A stretch of 44,157 nucleotides of DNA from an uncultured Eubacterium sp. (GTDB lineage: Bacteria > Bacillota > Clostridia > Lachnospirales > Lachnospiraceae). A program made the position numbers and the translations under genes. The stretch lies in assembly GCA_934316925.1 (NCBI GenBank), contig CAKREC010000015.1, positions 1 through 44,157 on the forward strand, given 5' to 3'. This document shows positions 23,323 to 31,939 of this stretch, in pieces. Position 1 is the first letter of the stretch. Each line of letters starts with the position of its first letter. The notes beneath the pieces were generated by a model that saw only the letters and a list, made by a program, of their open reading frames with translations, had not been told where the DNA came from and did not search any database.

Positions 23323-25273
23323 CCGGCTCTACCTCCACCTGACGAATTTCTTTTGTGCGGATCTCTTCGCAAAGATCAGCAATACAATCCTTCAAGGTCT
23401 TCTGACCCTCATCCCCTTTGTAACGGCTGCGGAGGGAAACCAGACTTTCTTCCTGCTCTTTCTGTCCAACTACCATCATATAAGGTATTTTCTTCAGACG
23501 TGCCTCACGGATCTTCCAACCGATCTTCTCTGAACGCTCATCAATGGAGCAGCGGATTCCGTTTGCTTTCAGCTCATCTTCCACCTGTTTTGCATAATCC
23601 AGATATTTTTCAGAAATCGGAAGTACGCGAACCTGCTCTGGTGCCAGCCAGGTTGGGAAAGCTCCTGCATATTTCTCGATCAGCCATGCCAGTGTTCTCT
23701 CATAACATCCCATCGATGTTCTATGAATAATGTAAGGACGAACTTTTTCACCCTTCTCATCAATATAGTACATATCAAACTGCTCTGCCAGAAGGGCATC
23801 CCACTGGATCGTGATCATCGTATCTTCTTTGCCATATACATTTTTCGCATTGATGTCTACTTTTGGTCCGTAGAATGCAGCCTCTCCTACATCCTCTGTA
23901 AATGGAATATTTAATTCATTCAAAATGTTGCGGATATCATTTTCCGTCTCTTCCCAAACTTCCGGTTCGCCAATATATTTTTCTTTGTTCTCTGGGTCCC
24001 ATTTGGAAAGATGATAGGTTACATCCTCTTCCACACCAAGTGTCTGCAGACAATACTGTGCCAGTGCGATACAGTCTTTAAATTCCTGAACCATCTGATC
24101 CGGACGTACGATCAGATGACCTTCCGAGATCGTAAACTGACGAACACGGGTAAGTCCATGCATCTCTCCGGAATCCTCATTTCGGAACAAAGTAGAAGTC
24201 TCGCCATAACGACATGGCAGATCACGGTAAGATTTCTGGGATGCTTTGTATACATAATACTGGAATGGACATGTCATTGGACGAAGTGCAAATACTTCCT
24301 TGTCGGTCTCTTCATCGCCCAGCACAAACATACCTTCTTTATAGTGATCCCAATGTCCGGAAATTTTGTAAAGGTCTGATTTTGCCATAAGAGGAGTCTT
24401 GGTTCTGATATAACCGCGTTTTTCCTCTTCATCCTCAATCCAGCGCTGCAACGTGCGGATAATGATCTCACCTTTTGGCATGATCAGTGGAAGTCCCTGT
24501 CCGATCACATCAACGGTGGTAAACAGTTCCAGTTCACGACCAAGTTTGTTATGGTCGCGTTTTTTAATATCCTCAAGATGTTCCAAATGTGCCTCTAAAT
24601 CTGCTTTCTTTGTATATGCCGTTCCATAAACACGGGTCAGCATTTTATTTTTTTCACTGCCTCTCCAGTATGCACCGGAAGAAGAGATCAGCTTCATTGC
24701 TTTCAGCGGTTTGGTGCTCATCAGATGTGGTCCTGCACACAGATCAATAAATTCGCCCTGCTGATAGAAAGAAATCTCCGCATCCTCCGGCAGATCTTCG
24801 ATCAGCTCAACCTTGTATGGCTCTTCTCTTTTCTGCATCAATTCAATGGCTTCTTTTCGAGGCAATGTGAAACGCTCAATGGAAGCTCCTTCTTTTACTA
24901 CTTTTTTCATTTCTTTTTCGATTTTATCAAGAGCCTCACGGTCTAATGATGGCATATCAAAGTCATAATAAAAACCGTCTTCAATCGATGGTCCGATCGC
25001 ACATTTCGTATCCGGATAAAGACGTTTGATCGCCTGTGCCAAAACATGGGATGCTGTATGGCGGTATGCTGCTTTTCCACCTTCACTGTCAAATGTCAGA
25101 ATGTTCAATTCATGCTCACCGTCAACTACGGTACGAAGGTCAACAACTTTGCCATCTAATTCAGCAGCACATGCAACTCTGGCAAGTCCCTCGCTGATAT
25201 CTTTGGCAATGTCAATGATCGGCATAGCCTGTTCATACTCTTTACTTGATCCATCTTTCAAAATAACTTTCAT
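23312..25273 (-). CDS. thrS: Threonyl-tRNA synthetase
   Basis: This 653-residue class II synthetase charges tRNA-Thr. In order it has the TGS domain (MKVILKDGSSKEYE), the editing domain (TASHVLAQAIKRLYPD, then YYDFDMPS), the catalytic core with motif 2 (CRYGETSTLFRNEDSGEMHGLTRVRQF) and motif 3 (IIHRTSMGCYERTLAWLIE), and the anticodon-binding domain. The zinc ligands Cys (PMTCPFQ) and His (IHRTS) are visible. Length is normal. The start is the ATG at 25273, with GGAGG six bases upstream; longer frames run through the T-box leader. Expression is controlled by the upstream T-box. Two small membrane proteins follow in the same operon. Confidence 0.97.
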   Translation of the reverse strand: MKVILKDGSSKEYEQAMPIIDIAKDISEGLARVACAAELDGKVVDLRTVVDGEHELNILTFDSEGGKAAYRHTASHVLAQAIKRLYPDTKCAIGPSIEDGFYYDFDMPSLDREALDKIEKEMKKVVKEGASIERFTLPRKEAIELMQKREEPYKVELIEDLPEDAEISFYQQGEFIDLCAGPHLMSTKPLKAMKLISSSGAYWRGSEKNKMLTRVYGTAYTKKADLEAHLEHLEDIKKRDHNKLGRELELFTTVDVIGQGLPLIMPKGEIIIRTLQRWIEDEEEKRGYIRTKTPLMAKSDLYKISGHWDHYKEGMFVLGDEETDKEVFALRPMTCPFQYYVYKASQKSYRDLPCRYGETSTLFRNEDSGEMHGLTRVRQFTISEGHLIVRPDQMVQEFKDCIALAQYCLQTLGVEEDVTYHLSKWDPENKEKYIGEPEVWEETENDIRNILNELNIPFTEDVGEAAFYGPKVDINAKNVYGKEDTMITIQWDALLAEQFDMYYIDEKGEKVRPYIIHRTSMGCYERTLAWLIEKYAGAFPTWLAPEQVRVLPISEKYLDYAKQVEDELKANGIRCSIDERSEKIGWKIREARLKKIPYMMVVGQKEQEESLVSLRSRYKGDEGQKTLKDCIADLCEEIRTKEIRQVEVEPDAK

Positions 25274-25302
25274 GATAGTCCTCCATTTCTTAACTGTAAA
25301 AT

Positions 25303-25452
25303 AAAAAATCCCTGGCATAAAGCCAGGGACGAATATACTTCGCGGTTCCACCCTGAATTGACAGTGATCACTGCCCACTCATAATAATGATAACGGTCTT
25401 AAACCGGACCGGATTGGGGCCACTCCGAGTTGGTTACGCTCTTCATCGTGTT
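25303..25452 (-). promoter_or_regulatory. T-box riboswitch (Thr), compact form
   Basis: The minus strand has the T-box core AGGGTGGAACCGCG (25354-25341) and the terminator TCCCTGG/CCAGGGA (25329-25309) followed by six T. AGGG of the core can pair with TCCCT of the terminator as antiterminator. A hairpin from the palindrome CAGTGATCACTG (25362-25373) fits Stem III. Stem I appears short: GATGA/TCATT below, TAACC/GGTTTA above, with ACC (25397-25395) in the internal loop as the Thr specifier. Only about 98 bases separate the predicted start from the core. Confidence 0.85.
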
Positions 25453-25458
25453 AATGTC

Positions 25459-25487
25459 ATTATAGCCATGTTAATAACGAAAGTCAA
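25459..25487 (-). promoter_or_regulatory. Promoter of thrS
   Basis: Minus strand TTGACT (25482-25487), a 17-base spacer and TATAAT (25459-25464). Start near 25452. Confidence 0.8.
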
Positions 25488-25527
25488 TAGGTAGATTACT
25501 TGAAATTTTTAGTTTTTCAATACCCGA

Positions 25528-26667
25528 TCATGCCTCTTCTTTCTTTGCATGAGTCTTTCGTTTGTTGCGGTACATCGCCATATCCATTTCCTTCAAAAAG
25601 CGGTCTTCTGCCGACTCGCCAGAGTGAAATACACTGTAACCCATCGAGAAAGAAAGTTGGTATTCGCGCTGTCCCGAAGCATTAAATTCCTCAAATGTCT
25701 CATCCAGACGACGCATCAGATCCCGAACGTCTTCTTCATCCTGAATCCGTACTAAGATAACAAATTCATCTCCCGCAAACCGCGTAACGATCGCATTGGC
25801 CTCGGAAGAAATATCTCTTAAGATCCCTGCAACTGTCTGAAGTGCCTCATCGCCAACGGTATGCCCATATGTATCATTAATCTGTTTGAAATAATCCATA
25901 TCCAGCATAATTCCGCCATAACGGATGTTTTTACGACGGGCGATCCGACGGAGCATCAGCTGCAGATATTTACGATTATAAAGAAAGGTCAACGAATCTA
26001 AATATGTCATTTCATTCTGCGTAGCAAGATACACAGCAACCAGGGCAATCGATACCGAGCACCACGCCACGGAAATTCCATAGAAAATAAACTGCGCAAT
26101 ACAGCCAGCCCCTACCGGAAGCAAATACAACCAGATTGGAAAAAACAGGTAGCGGCTGTTGGTATAGCGATAATGACAATACAACAGCAAACTGTAAAAC
26201 ATATATACAAACACAATAAAAAATAACAGATTGCTCATCGATTCTCTGGCATAGACGTTCGCCACTGATACCGAAAATACTTTCTGCGTCCAGATGTTGC
26301 TGATCAAAACGATCACACCGACCACAAGTGGAATCGCAATATAACCGTAATATTTTTTGAGGCGGCGCCTGCTGCCAAATAACCGGTATTCCACATAAAC
26401 ACACCAGATATATGCTAAAAGCATATTACACAAATAAATCCCCATATTTCCGATCCAGTTGAGTGCATAGGCACCGGTAAAAAGTCTGCCATCTGCAATA
26501 AAACTGAGCATTTCCCCCAACGCCCCCGCACCACACAGGACTGTCATGATCGGAAACAGAGTATCTATCAGTTCATCTGCTGACTTTGCAAGCGTGCTGT
26601 TGACATACAAAACAATCGCCAGTAAGATTGCAACCACATTTGATACAATGATAGCTTGTAAACCCAT
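25528..26667 (-). CDS. Membrane diguanylate cyclase (GGDEF domain)
   Basis: This 379-residue protein has about six membrane spans (to about residue 205) and a C-terminal GGDEF domain that makes cyclic di-GMP from GTP. The active site reads AGDEF (in TRFAGDEFVILV), an accepted variant, with the metal-binding D in LDMDYFKQINDTYGH. The inhibitory RxxD site is absent, so product inhibition is not expected by that route. No known sensory domain is recognised in the membrane part. The start is the ATG at 26667, with GGAGGAG upstream; a longer frame reads back into radA. It has its own promoter, overlapping the radA stop. Confidence 0.9.
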   Translation of the reverse strand: MGLQAIIVSNVVAILLAIVLYVNSTLAKSADELIDTLFPIMTVLCGAGALGEMLSFIADGRLFTGAYALNWIGNMGIYLCNMLLAYIWCVYVEYRLFGSRRRLKKYYGYIAIPLVVGVIVLISNIWTQKVFSVSVANVYARESMSNLLFFIVFVYMFYSLLLYCHYRYTNSRYLFFPIWLYLLPVGAGCIAQFIFYGISVAWCSVSIALVAVYLATQNEMTYLDSLTFLYNRKYLQLMLRRIARRKNIRYGGIMLDMDYFKQINDTYGHTVGDEALQTVAGILRDISSEANAIVTRFAGDEFVILVRIQDEEDVRDLMRRLDETFEEFNASGQREYQLSFSMGYSVFHSGESAEDRFLKEMDMAMYRNKRKTHAKKEEA

Positions 26668-26698
26668 TGTAACTCTCCTCCCAAAGTAAACTTCTTTT

Positions 26699-26727
26699 AG
26701 TATAACACGACATTTATACCTTTTCAA
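26699..26727 (-). promoter_or_regulatory. Promoter of the diguanylate cyclase gene
   Basis: Minus strand TTGAAA (26722-26727), a 17-base spacer and TATACT (26699-26704). The -35 overlaps the radA stop codon. Confidence 0.6.
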
Positions 26728-28100
26728 ATATATTCCAGCAATTCACGAATATGCCGGATCCCCACTAATTTCATTTTTGTCAGATCAAGAGTACCCGCTT
26801 TTTCCAAGGAAATCCGGTTGCTCTCCGGTAAAAAGCAGATCGTGTATCCGGTCTTGGCTGCTTCCGCCACTCTTTTTTCTGCCTGGGAAACGGCACGTAC
26901 TTCTCCTACCAGTCCCACTTCTCCAAACAGCACAGCACCCGGATCCAGACTTCTTCCGCAATGGCTCGAGATCAAGGCTGCAACCATACTAAGATCCAGT
27001 GCCGGTTCTAATACACGCATTCCGCCGGCCACATTGACATAGGCATCGCAGTCGCCCAGATTCATGTGCATTCTTTTTTCCAGCACAGCCATCAACAGGT
27101 TGACACGGTTATAATCTGTGCCCACAGCAGTTCTTCTTGGCACCGGAAAACTCGTCTGGCACACCAGTGCCTGGACCTCCAGCAGAAAGCACCGGCTTCC
27201 CTCCATCGTACACGCGACTACCGAGCCGGCCTCATTGATCAACCGTCCCTGCATCAGATACTCAGAAGGATTGGGTACTTCGATCAGACCCTGATTGGCC
27301 ATCTCAAATACACCAATCTCATTGGTGGAACCAAAACGGTTTTTTACTCCCCGCAGCATCCGGTATGATGCTGTCTTATCCCCTTCAAAATAAAGTACCG
27401 TGTCCACCATGTGTTCCAGCATGCGCGGACCAGCTACATTTCCCTCTTTGGTTACATGTCCGACGATAAAGATCGTGATGTTTTTGGTCTTAGCCGTCTT
27501 TAAAAGTGTACTGGTTATCTCCCGGACCTGACTTACGCTTCCCGGTGCAGCATCTACCGATTCCTCGTAAATGGTCTGGATCGAATCCACGATCATAACC
27601 GTCGGCTGCAAGGCTTCCACCTGCTCTAATATGCTCCCCATAGAAGTCTCCGCATACAAATACAGATCATCGCTAAACTCTCCCATGCGCTCTGCCCTCA
27701 TCTTGATCTGTCTTGCCGATTCTTCTCCCGAAACATATAATACTTTCACTGCTTTTTGCGAAAGTGCGCGGCAGACCTGAAGAAGCAATGTCGATTTGCC
27801 AATTCCCGGATCTCCCCCCACTAAGATGAGCGATCCCGGAACAATGCCACCGCCAAGTACACGGTCCAGTTCTCCAATGCCGGTACGCTGACGGCTCTCT
27901 TCTCCAGTCTGAACCTCATTGATCTTTTCCGGTTTATTTTGAGACAGAAAGGAACTTTTACCTTTCGCTGAGCCTCTGGTCCTGCCAGACGGAGCCTCTA
28001 CCAGCGTATTCCAGTTGTGGCAACCCGGGCACTGTCCCTGCCACTTGCTGATCTCATATCCACATTCCTTGCAAAAAAACAGGCTTTTTTCTTTTGCCAT
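26724..28100 (-). CDS. radA: DNA repair protein RadA
   Basis: This 458-residue protein is a RecA-like branch-migration helicase that acts in recombinational repair. It has an N-terminal C4 zinc finger (C10, C13, C24, C27), Walker A GGDPGIGKST, the RadA-specific KNRFG motif (GVKNRFGST) and a C-terminal Lon-like domain (HMNLGDCDAYVNVAGG, then DLSMVAALISS). Length is normal. The start was set to the ATG at 28100, with GGGGAGAG upstream; a GTG two codons earlier overlaps the SD region. Confidence 0.97.
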   Translation of the reverse strand: MAKEKSLFFCKECGYEISKWQGQCPGCHNWNTLVEAPSGRTRGSAKGKSSFLSQNKPEKINEVQTGEESRQRTGIGELDRVLGGGIVPGSLILVGGDPGIGKSTLLLQVCRALSQKAVKVLYVSGEESARQIKMRAERMGEFSDDLYLYAETSMGSILEQVEALQPTVMIVDSIQTIYEESVDAAPGSVSQVREITSTLLKTAKTKNITIFIVGHVTKEGNVAGPRMLEHMVDTVLYFEGDKTASYRMLRGVKNRFGSTNEIGVFEMANQGLIEVPNPSEYLMQGRLINEAGSVVACTMEGSRCFLLEVQALVCQTSFPVPRRTAVGTDYNRVNLLMAVLEKRMHMNLGDCDAYVNVAGGMRVLEPALDLSMVAALISSHCGRSLDPGAVLFGEVGLVGEVRAVSQAEKRVAEAAKTGYTICFLPESNRISLEKAGTLDLTKMKLVGIRHIRELLEYI

Positions 28101-28126
28101 AATCACTCTCCCCGATCATCTCTTTG

Positions 28127-28159
28127 AAAAAAGGGCATCAGCCATCAAGCCAACACCCT
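28127..28159 (-). terminator. Terminator between the 28180-28593 gene and radA
   Basis: On the minus strand AGGGTGTTGGC (28159-28149) pairs over 11 positions (several G-U) with GCTGATGCCCT (28142-28132) around a six-base loop, followed by six T. Confidence 0.75.
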
Positions 28160-28179
28160 AACTTTCTTTCACGAACAAA

Positions 28180-28593
28180 TTAACACATAACAATCTTAAC
28201 CGATGCTTTTGCACCCTCATCTAATGACAGACTGGCATTCAGCTTTCCACCTACATTGGTAGGAATACGTCCAGCCGAAACCCCGTTGACTACCAGCTTG
28301 TACTCTTTGGATGGCTCCATCTCCAAAGTGAAACTGATGTCTCCTGCCGCCTCTACATCAAACTCCACAACCTCGGAGTTTCCTTTAAAATTGGTAACCG
28401 CAGAACCAGGAACCGATTCATATACCAGAGTACCATTTTTCTCTAATTTTGTGATCTCTTTAAATGTCTTGATCTTGTAGGTTGCTCCCTCAAATTTGAA
28501 TCCGTCTTTCTTGGTTTTAGACTCCAAAAGGTAATTTCCAAAACTAAGTGTTCCTTTGTCATCTTTGCTGATTAACTCTTCCACTACTGACAT
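28180..28593 (-). CDS. Conserved clostridial protein of unknown function
   Basis: This 137-residue protein starts MSVVEELISKDDKGTLSFGNY and appears to consist mainly of beta strands. I recall close relatives in Clostridia, often labelled endosialidase, but I see no catalytic motif here and would not accept that label. There is no signal peptide or membrane span. AAAGGAGG lies 10 bases before the ATG. A weak promoter (TAGAAA, 17 bases, TATACT) precedes it, and a terminator follows, so it may be a single-gene unit or read through from clpC. Confidence 0.7.
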   Translation of the reverse strand: MSVVEELISKDDKGTLSFGNYLLESKTKKDGFKFEGATYKIKTFKEITKLEKNGTLVYESVPGSAVTNFKGNSEVVEFDVEAAGDISFTLEMEPSKEYKLVVNGVSAGRIPTNVGGKLNASLSLDEGAKASVKIVMC

Positions 28594-28657
28594 GGTAAGA
28601 TATCCTCCTTTGTCTCATTTTCTGTACCTATAGTATACAATAGACAGCGTAGTTTTT

Positions 28658-31135
28658 CTATTGTTTTTTTTGTATTTTTTGAACAAAAACATGTTGTTCT
28701 TCGCCCTGTTTTTTCATGCGTATCCGGACCTCGTCCCCCATATGCACCTCGCCGTCCACAACAGCCTGCGCCAGCGCGTCTTCTACCTGGGACTGCAGCG
28801 CGCGGCGGATCGGTCTGGCACCATAATCTTTGTCAAAACCTTTCTTGGCAACAAAGTCGACAACATCTTTTGTCACAGTCAATTTTATATTCATCTGCTC
28901 CTGCACACGCTTGCGGAAGCTGTCTACCATGATCTTGGTAACCTCATGAATATCTTCCTCATTCAGAGCATGGAATACGATCATTTCATCAATACGGTTG
29001 ATAAATTCCGGTTTAAAGATGTGACGCACTTCTTCCATAACGCCCTCTTTCATCTTCTTATGCTCTTCTTCCTGCGACTGCGCCTGACCAAATCCCAGTT
29101 TCTTCGGAGAAATAATACGATTTGCACCGGCATTGGATGTCATAATAATGATCGTATTTTTGAAGTCTACCTGACGACCTTTGGCATCCGTAATATGTCC
29201 ATCATCCAGAACCTGCAGCAACATATTAAACACGTCCGGATGAGCTTTCTCAATCTCATCAAACAACAGCACAGAGTATGGTTTTTGGCGGACTTTTTCA
29301 CTTAACTGCCCACCTTCTTCATAGCCAACATATCCCGGCGCTGAACCGATCATCTTGGAGACACTGGCCTGTTCCATATACTCTGACATATCAACACGGA
29401 TCATATCTTTTTCCGAGCCAAAAACGGCCTCTGCAAGTGCTTTGCTAAGTTCTGTTTTTCCCACACCGGTAGGTCCTAAAAACAGGAAAGAGCCAATCGG
29501 TCTCTTCGGATCTTTTAAGCCAACCCGGCCTCTTCGAATAGCCTTGGAAACCGCTTCCACAGCTTCTGACTGCCCAACAACGCGCTTGTGAAGGATTGTT
29601 TCCAGCTTTTTTAGGCGGCTCATTTCTTCCTGTGCCACCCGCTGTACCGGAATATGTGTCCACCGGGCGACAATCTCTGCAATATGACTTTCCTGCAGTT
29701 CCGGTCTCTTTTTATTTTTTTTGCGATTTTGCTTTTTGCGCTCTTTCACGATCATCTCATCGTTGGCAATCTCTGTCTGCCGGATGCTCCGAACCAGTTC
29801 CATATCGCCTGCGATCAGCGCCTGCTCCTTCTCTGCATACAGTTCTTCCTTGCGCTGTTCCAGCTTATCAAGTGTACTTTCTTTTTTATCCACTAACTGT
29901 TGCAAACGGAACCGTGCTGCCGCCTCATCGATCAGATCGATCGCTTTGTCCGGCAAAAATCGGTCATTGATATAACGTACGGACAACCGTACTGCTGCCT
30001 CTATCGCCTCGTCGGTGATTGTGATCTGATGATAATCTTCATAACGTTCCCGCAATCCCTGAAGCATCTCCACGGTCTGCGCACTCGTTGGTTCTTCGAC
30101 CACAACCGGCTGAAAGCGGCGTTCCAGTGCAGCATCTTTTTCTACATGCTTGCGGTACTCGTCTCTGGTCGTAGCACCGATCACCTGTACTTCTCCTCTG
30201 GCAAGTGCCGGTTTTAAAATATTGGATGCATCGATCGCGCCTTCCGCCCCACCAGCTCCGATCACGGTATGAATCTCATCAATAAACAACAAAATATTTC
30301 CTTCTGCCCGTGTTTCCCGGAGCGCACGCTTCATGCGCTCTTCAAATTCGCCACGGTATTTGGAACCCGCTACCATGCCAGAAAGATCCAGCGTGATCAC
30401 GCGTTTGTCGCGGATCATCTCTGGTACTTTTCCTTCTACGATCCGGGCTGCCAGTCCCTCCGCGATCGCTGTTTTTCCTACACCCGGTTCACCGATCAGG
30501 CAAGGATTGTTTTTGGTTCTGCGGCAAAGGATCTCAAGCACACTGGCAATCTCATCTTCACGACAAATGACCGGATCGATCTTCCCTTCTTTTGCATATT
30601 CATTCAGATCTCTTCCGTACTGATCCAGTACCGGCGTTCCTTTGCTCTGACGGGTCTTATTTCTGCTGGCGATCAATTCATTTTTCGCCATGTTCAGATC
30701 AGCTCCCAATGTCACCATCATCTCAATATAAATTTTTTGAATGTTGGCTCCGATCGCCATCAGGATCCGATACGCTACCGATGTCGTATCCATCAGAATC
30801 GCGATCATCAAATGTTCCGTACCCACCTTCTCGGATCCAAGATGCTCTGCCTCTTCCTCTGCCGCTAAGATCAGTTCCTCCAGTTTCGGAGACATATCCG
30901 CCTCTACTGAGGACGCCGTAGCTGTATTTGTTTTTCCACAGTAATTCTCTATTTCAAACTGAAGCGTCTCCCGATCCAGTCCATTTTCTTTTAATATCGT
31001 CGCTGCCACACCGGAAGATGCCCCCAGACCATACAAAAGATGCTCCGAACTCATCATATGACTGCCCAGCTTTGCAGCAAACTTAGCGCCTTTATTAATT
31101 GCTTTTTCTGCTTCCGCCGTAAAACTCATTTTCAT
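28658..31135 (-). CDS. clpC: ClpC-type AAA+ unfoldase
   Basis: This 825-residue protein is a class I Clp ATPase that delivers substrates to ClpP. It has a Clp N domain (1-145), a first AAA+ module ([13 protein letters not shown]), a UVR-like middle segment ([20 protein letters not shown]), a second AAA+ module ([14 protein letters not shown]) and the ClpP-docking loop LGF (KKLGFGQ). Length matches ClpC. In many Firmicutes clpC sits behind ctsR-mcsA-mcsB, but none of these is present here. Instead it lies 25 bases after a cohesin-like gene at the end of the addBA string. GGAGGGAG precedes the start. Confidence 0.95.
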   Translation of the reverse strand: MKMSFTAEAEKAINKGAKFAAKLGSHMMSSEHLLYGLGASSGVAATILKENGLDRETLQFEIENYCGKTNTATASSVEADMSPKLEELILAAEEEAEHLGSEKVGTEHLMIAILMDTTSVAYRILMAIGANIQKIYIEMMVTLGADLNMAKNELIASRNKTRQSKGTPVLDQYGRDLNEYAKEGKIDPVICREDEIASVLEILCRRTKNNPCLIGEPGVGKTAIAEGLAARIVEGKVPEMIRDKRVITLDLSGMVAGSKYRGEFEERMKRALRETRAEGNILLFIDEIHTVIGAGGAEGAIDASNILKPALARGEVQVIGATTRDEYRKHVEKDAALERRFQPVVVEEPTSAQTVEMLQGLRERYEDYHQITITDEAIEAAVRLSVRYINDRFLPDKAIDLIDEAAARFRLQQLVDKKESTLDKLEQRKEELYAEKEQALIAGDMELVRSIRQTEIANDEMIVKERKKQNRKKNKKRPELQESHIAEIVARWTHIPVQRVAQEEMSRLKKLETILHKRVVGQSEAVEAVSKAIRRGRVGLKDPKRPIGSFLFLGPTGVGKTELSKALAEAVFGSEKDMIRVDMSEYMEQASVSKMIGSAPGYVGYEEGGQLSEKVRQKPYSVLLFDEIEKAHPDVFNMLLQVLDDGHITDAKGRQVDFKNTIIIMTSNAGANRIISPKKLGFGQAQSQEEEHKKMKEGVMEEVRHIFKPEFINRIDEMIVFHALNEEDIHEVTKIMVDSFRKRVQEQMNIKLTVTKDVVDFVAKKGFDKDYGARPIRRALQSQVEDALAQAVVDGEVHMGDEVRIRMKKQGEEQHVFVQKIQKKQ

Positions 31136-31160
31136 GGCTTGCTCCCTCCAAATCCATTTA

Positions 31161-31928
31161 TTAAGAATCCCGTCCTGACCTCGTGTTTCGGATCAGAACA
31201 GCAAATATAATAAACATAATAACAATTAGTCCCACTATCATAACAAGGAATATGGAATTTGGCAAGGAATCCGATGTATTTTTTGACGGATCCGATACCG
31301 GACTTGCCGATGGCAGTGGACTCTCTGTTGATGCCATGCTGCTATCCTGTTCCGAAACGTCCGGCAGCGTAATATCGGTGTTCGGAGTGGCATCTGCCGG
31401 CTGCATTGTCGCAGCCGGAGGATCCGACGGCTTCGGTTCCTCCTTCTCTGTGTTTTGCTCTGTCTTGTCCTTCTTTTTTGTTTTCTTTGCAATCGAAACA
31501 CGAAGTGAATTGCTGATCACCGAAAATCCATTGCCATCTGCATCTGTGATCTTCGGCGTACCCTCGATCTCAAACGCCACACTTCCCGTCTGATCTGCTG
31601 CAAATTGAAGAGCAAATGTCTTTTTGGTAACCGTCTCTTCGTTTCCGGTGGAACTAATGACAAGCAGACCACTATCCCCGCTCACTTTACTTCCTCCCTC
31701 CAAAAAAGTTACCACTTCACTGTCGTAGGAAAGTTTAAATTCTGTATCCAGAAATTCCTCGTCGGAAGTTACTTTACATACGACGGTAAACGTATCACCT
31801 TTTTGAACAGTCGGTTTTAAAACAGACATCTGTATCCTGGCACTGCTCGCCTGTGCAGTCGCTTTGCCTCCCAGACAGACAACCAGTGCCAGCAAAAAGC
31901 AGATTCCCAATTTTTTCATCTTCATCAT
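31161..31928 (-). CDS. Surface-anchored cohesin-like domain protein
   Basis: This 255-residue protein has a signal peptide (about 1-30), a cohesin-like beta domain (about 31-145, with KGDTFTVVCKVTSDEEFLDTEFKLSYDSEVV-type pattern), a charged then Pro/Thr/Ser-rich linker (146-215) and a C-terminal membrane span (about 220-245) before RNTRSGRDS. It should be tethered to the cell surface. Cohesin-like domains bind dockerins in cellulosomes, but single ones in non-cellulolytic bacteria have unknown partners. The start is the ATG at 31928, with AAAGG five bases upstream. It is packed between the glucosaminidase gene and clpC. Confidence 0.75.
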   Translation of the reverse strand: MMKMKKLGICFLLALVVCLGGKATAQASSARIQMSVLKPTVQKGDTFTVVCKVTSDEEFLDTEFKLSYDSEVVTFLEGGSKVSGDSGLLVISSTGNEETVTKKTFALQFAADQTGSVAFEIEGTPKITDADGNGFSVISNSLRVSIAKKTKKKDKTEQNTEKEEPKPSDPPAATMQPADATPNTDITLPDVSEQDSSMASTESPLPSASPVSDPSKNTSDSLPNSIFLVMIVGLIVIMFIIFAVLIRNTRSGRDS

Positions 31929-31939
31929 TTTTGCCTTTC

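Noticed and set aside
28180..28593. Endosialidase as the product name
   Set aside because: The label is familiar for similar clostridial proteins, but no sialidase motif, signal peptide or catalytic residue can be seen.
28661..29305. 214-codon plus-strand frame opposite clpC
   Set aside because: Antisense to the conserved second AAA+ module; no SD and Phe/Leu/His-rich composition.
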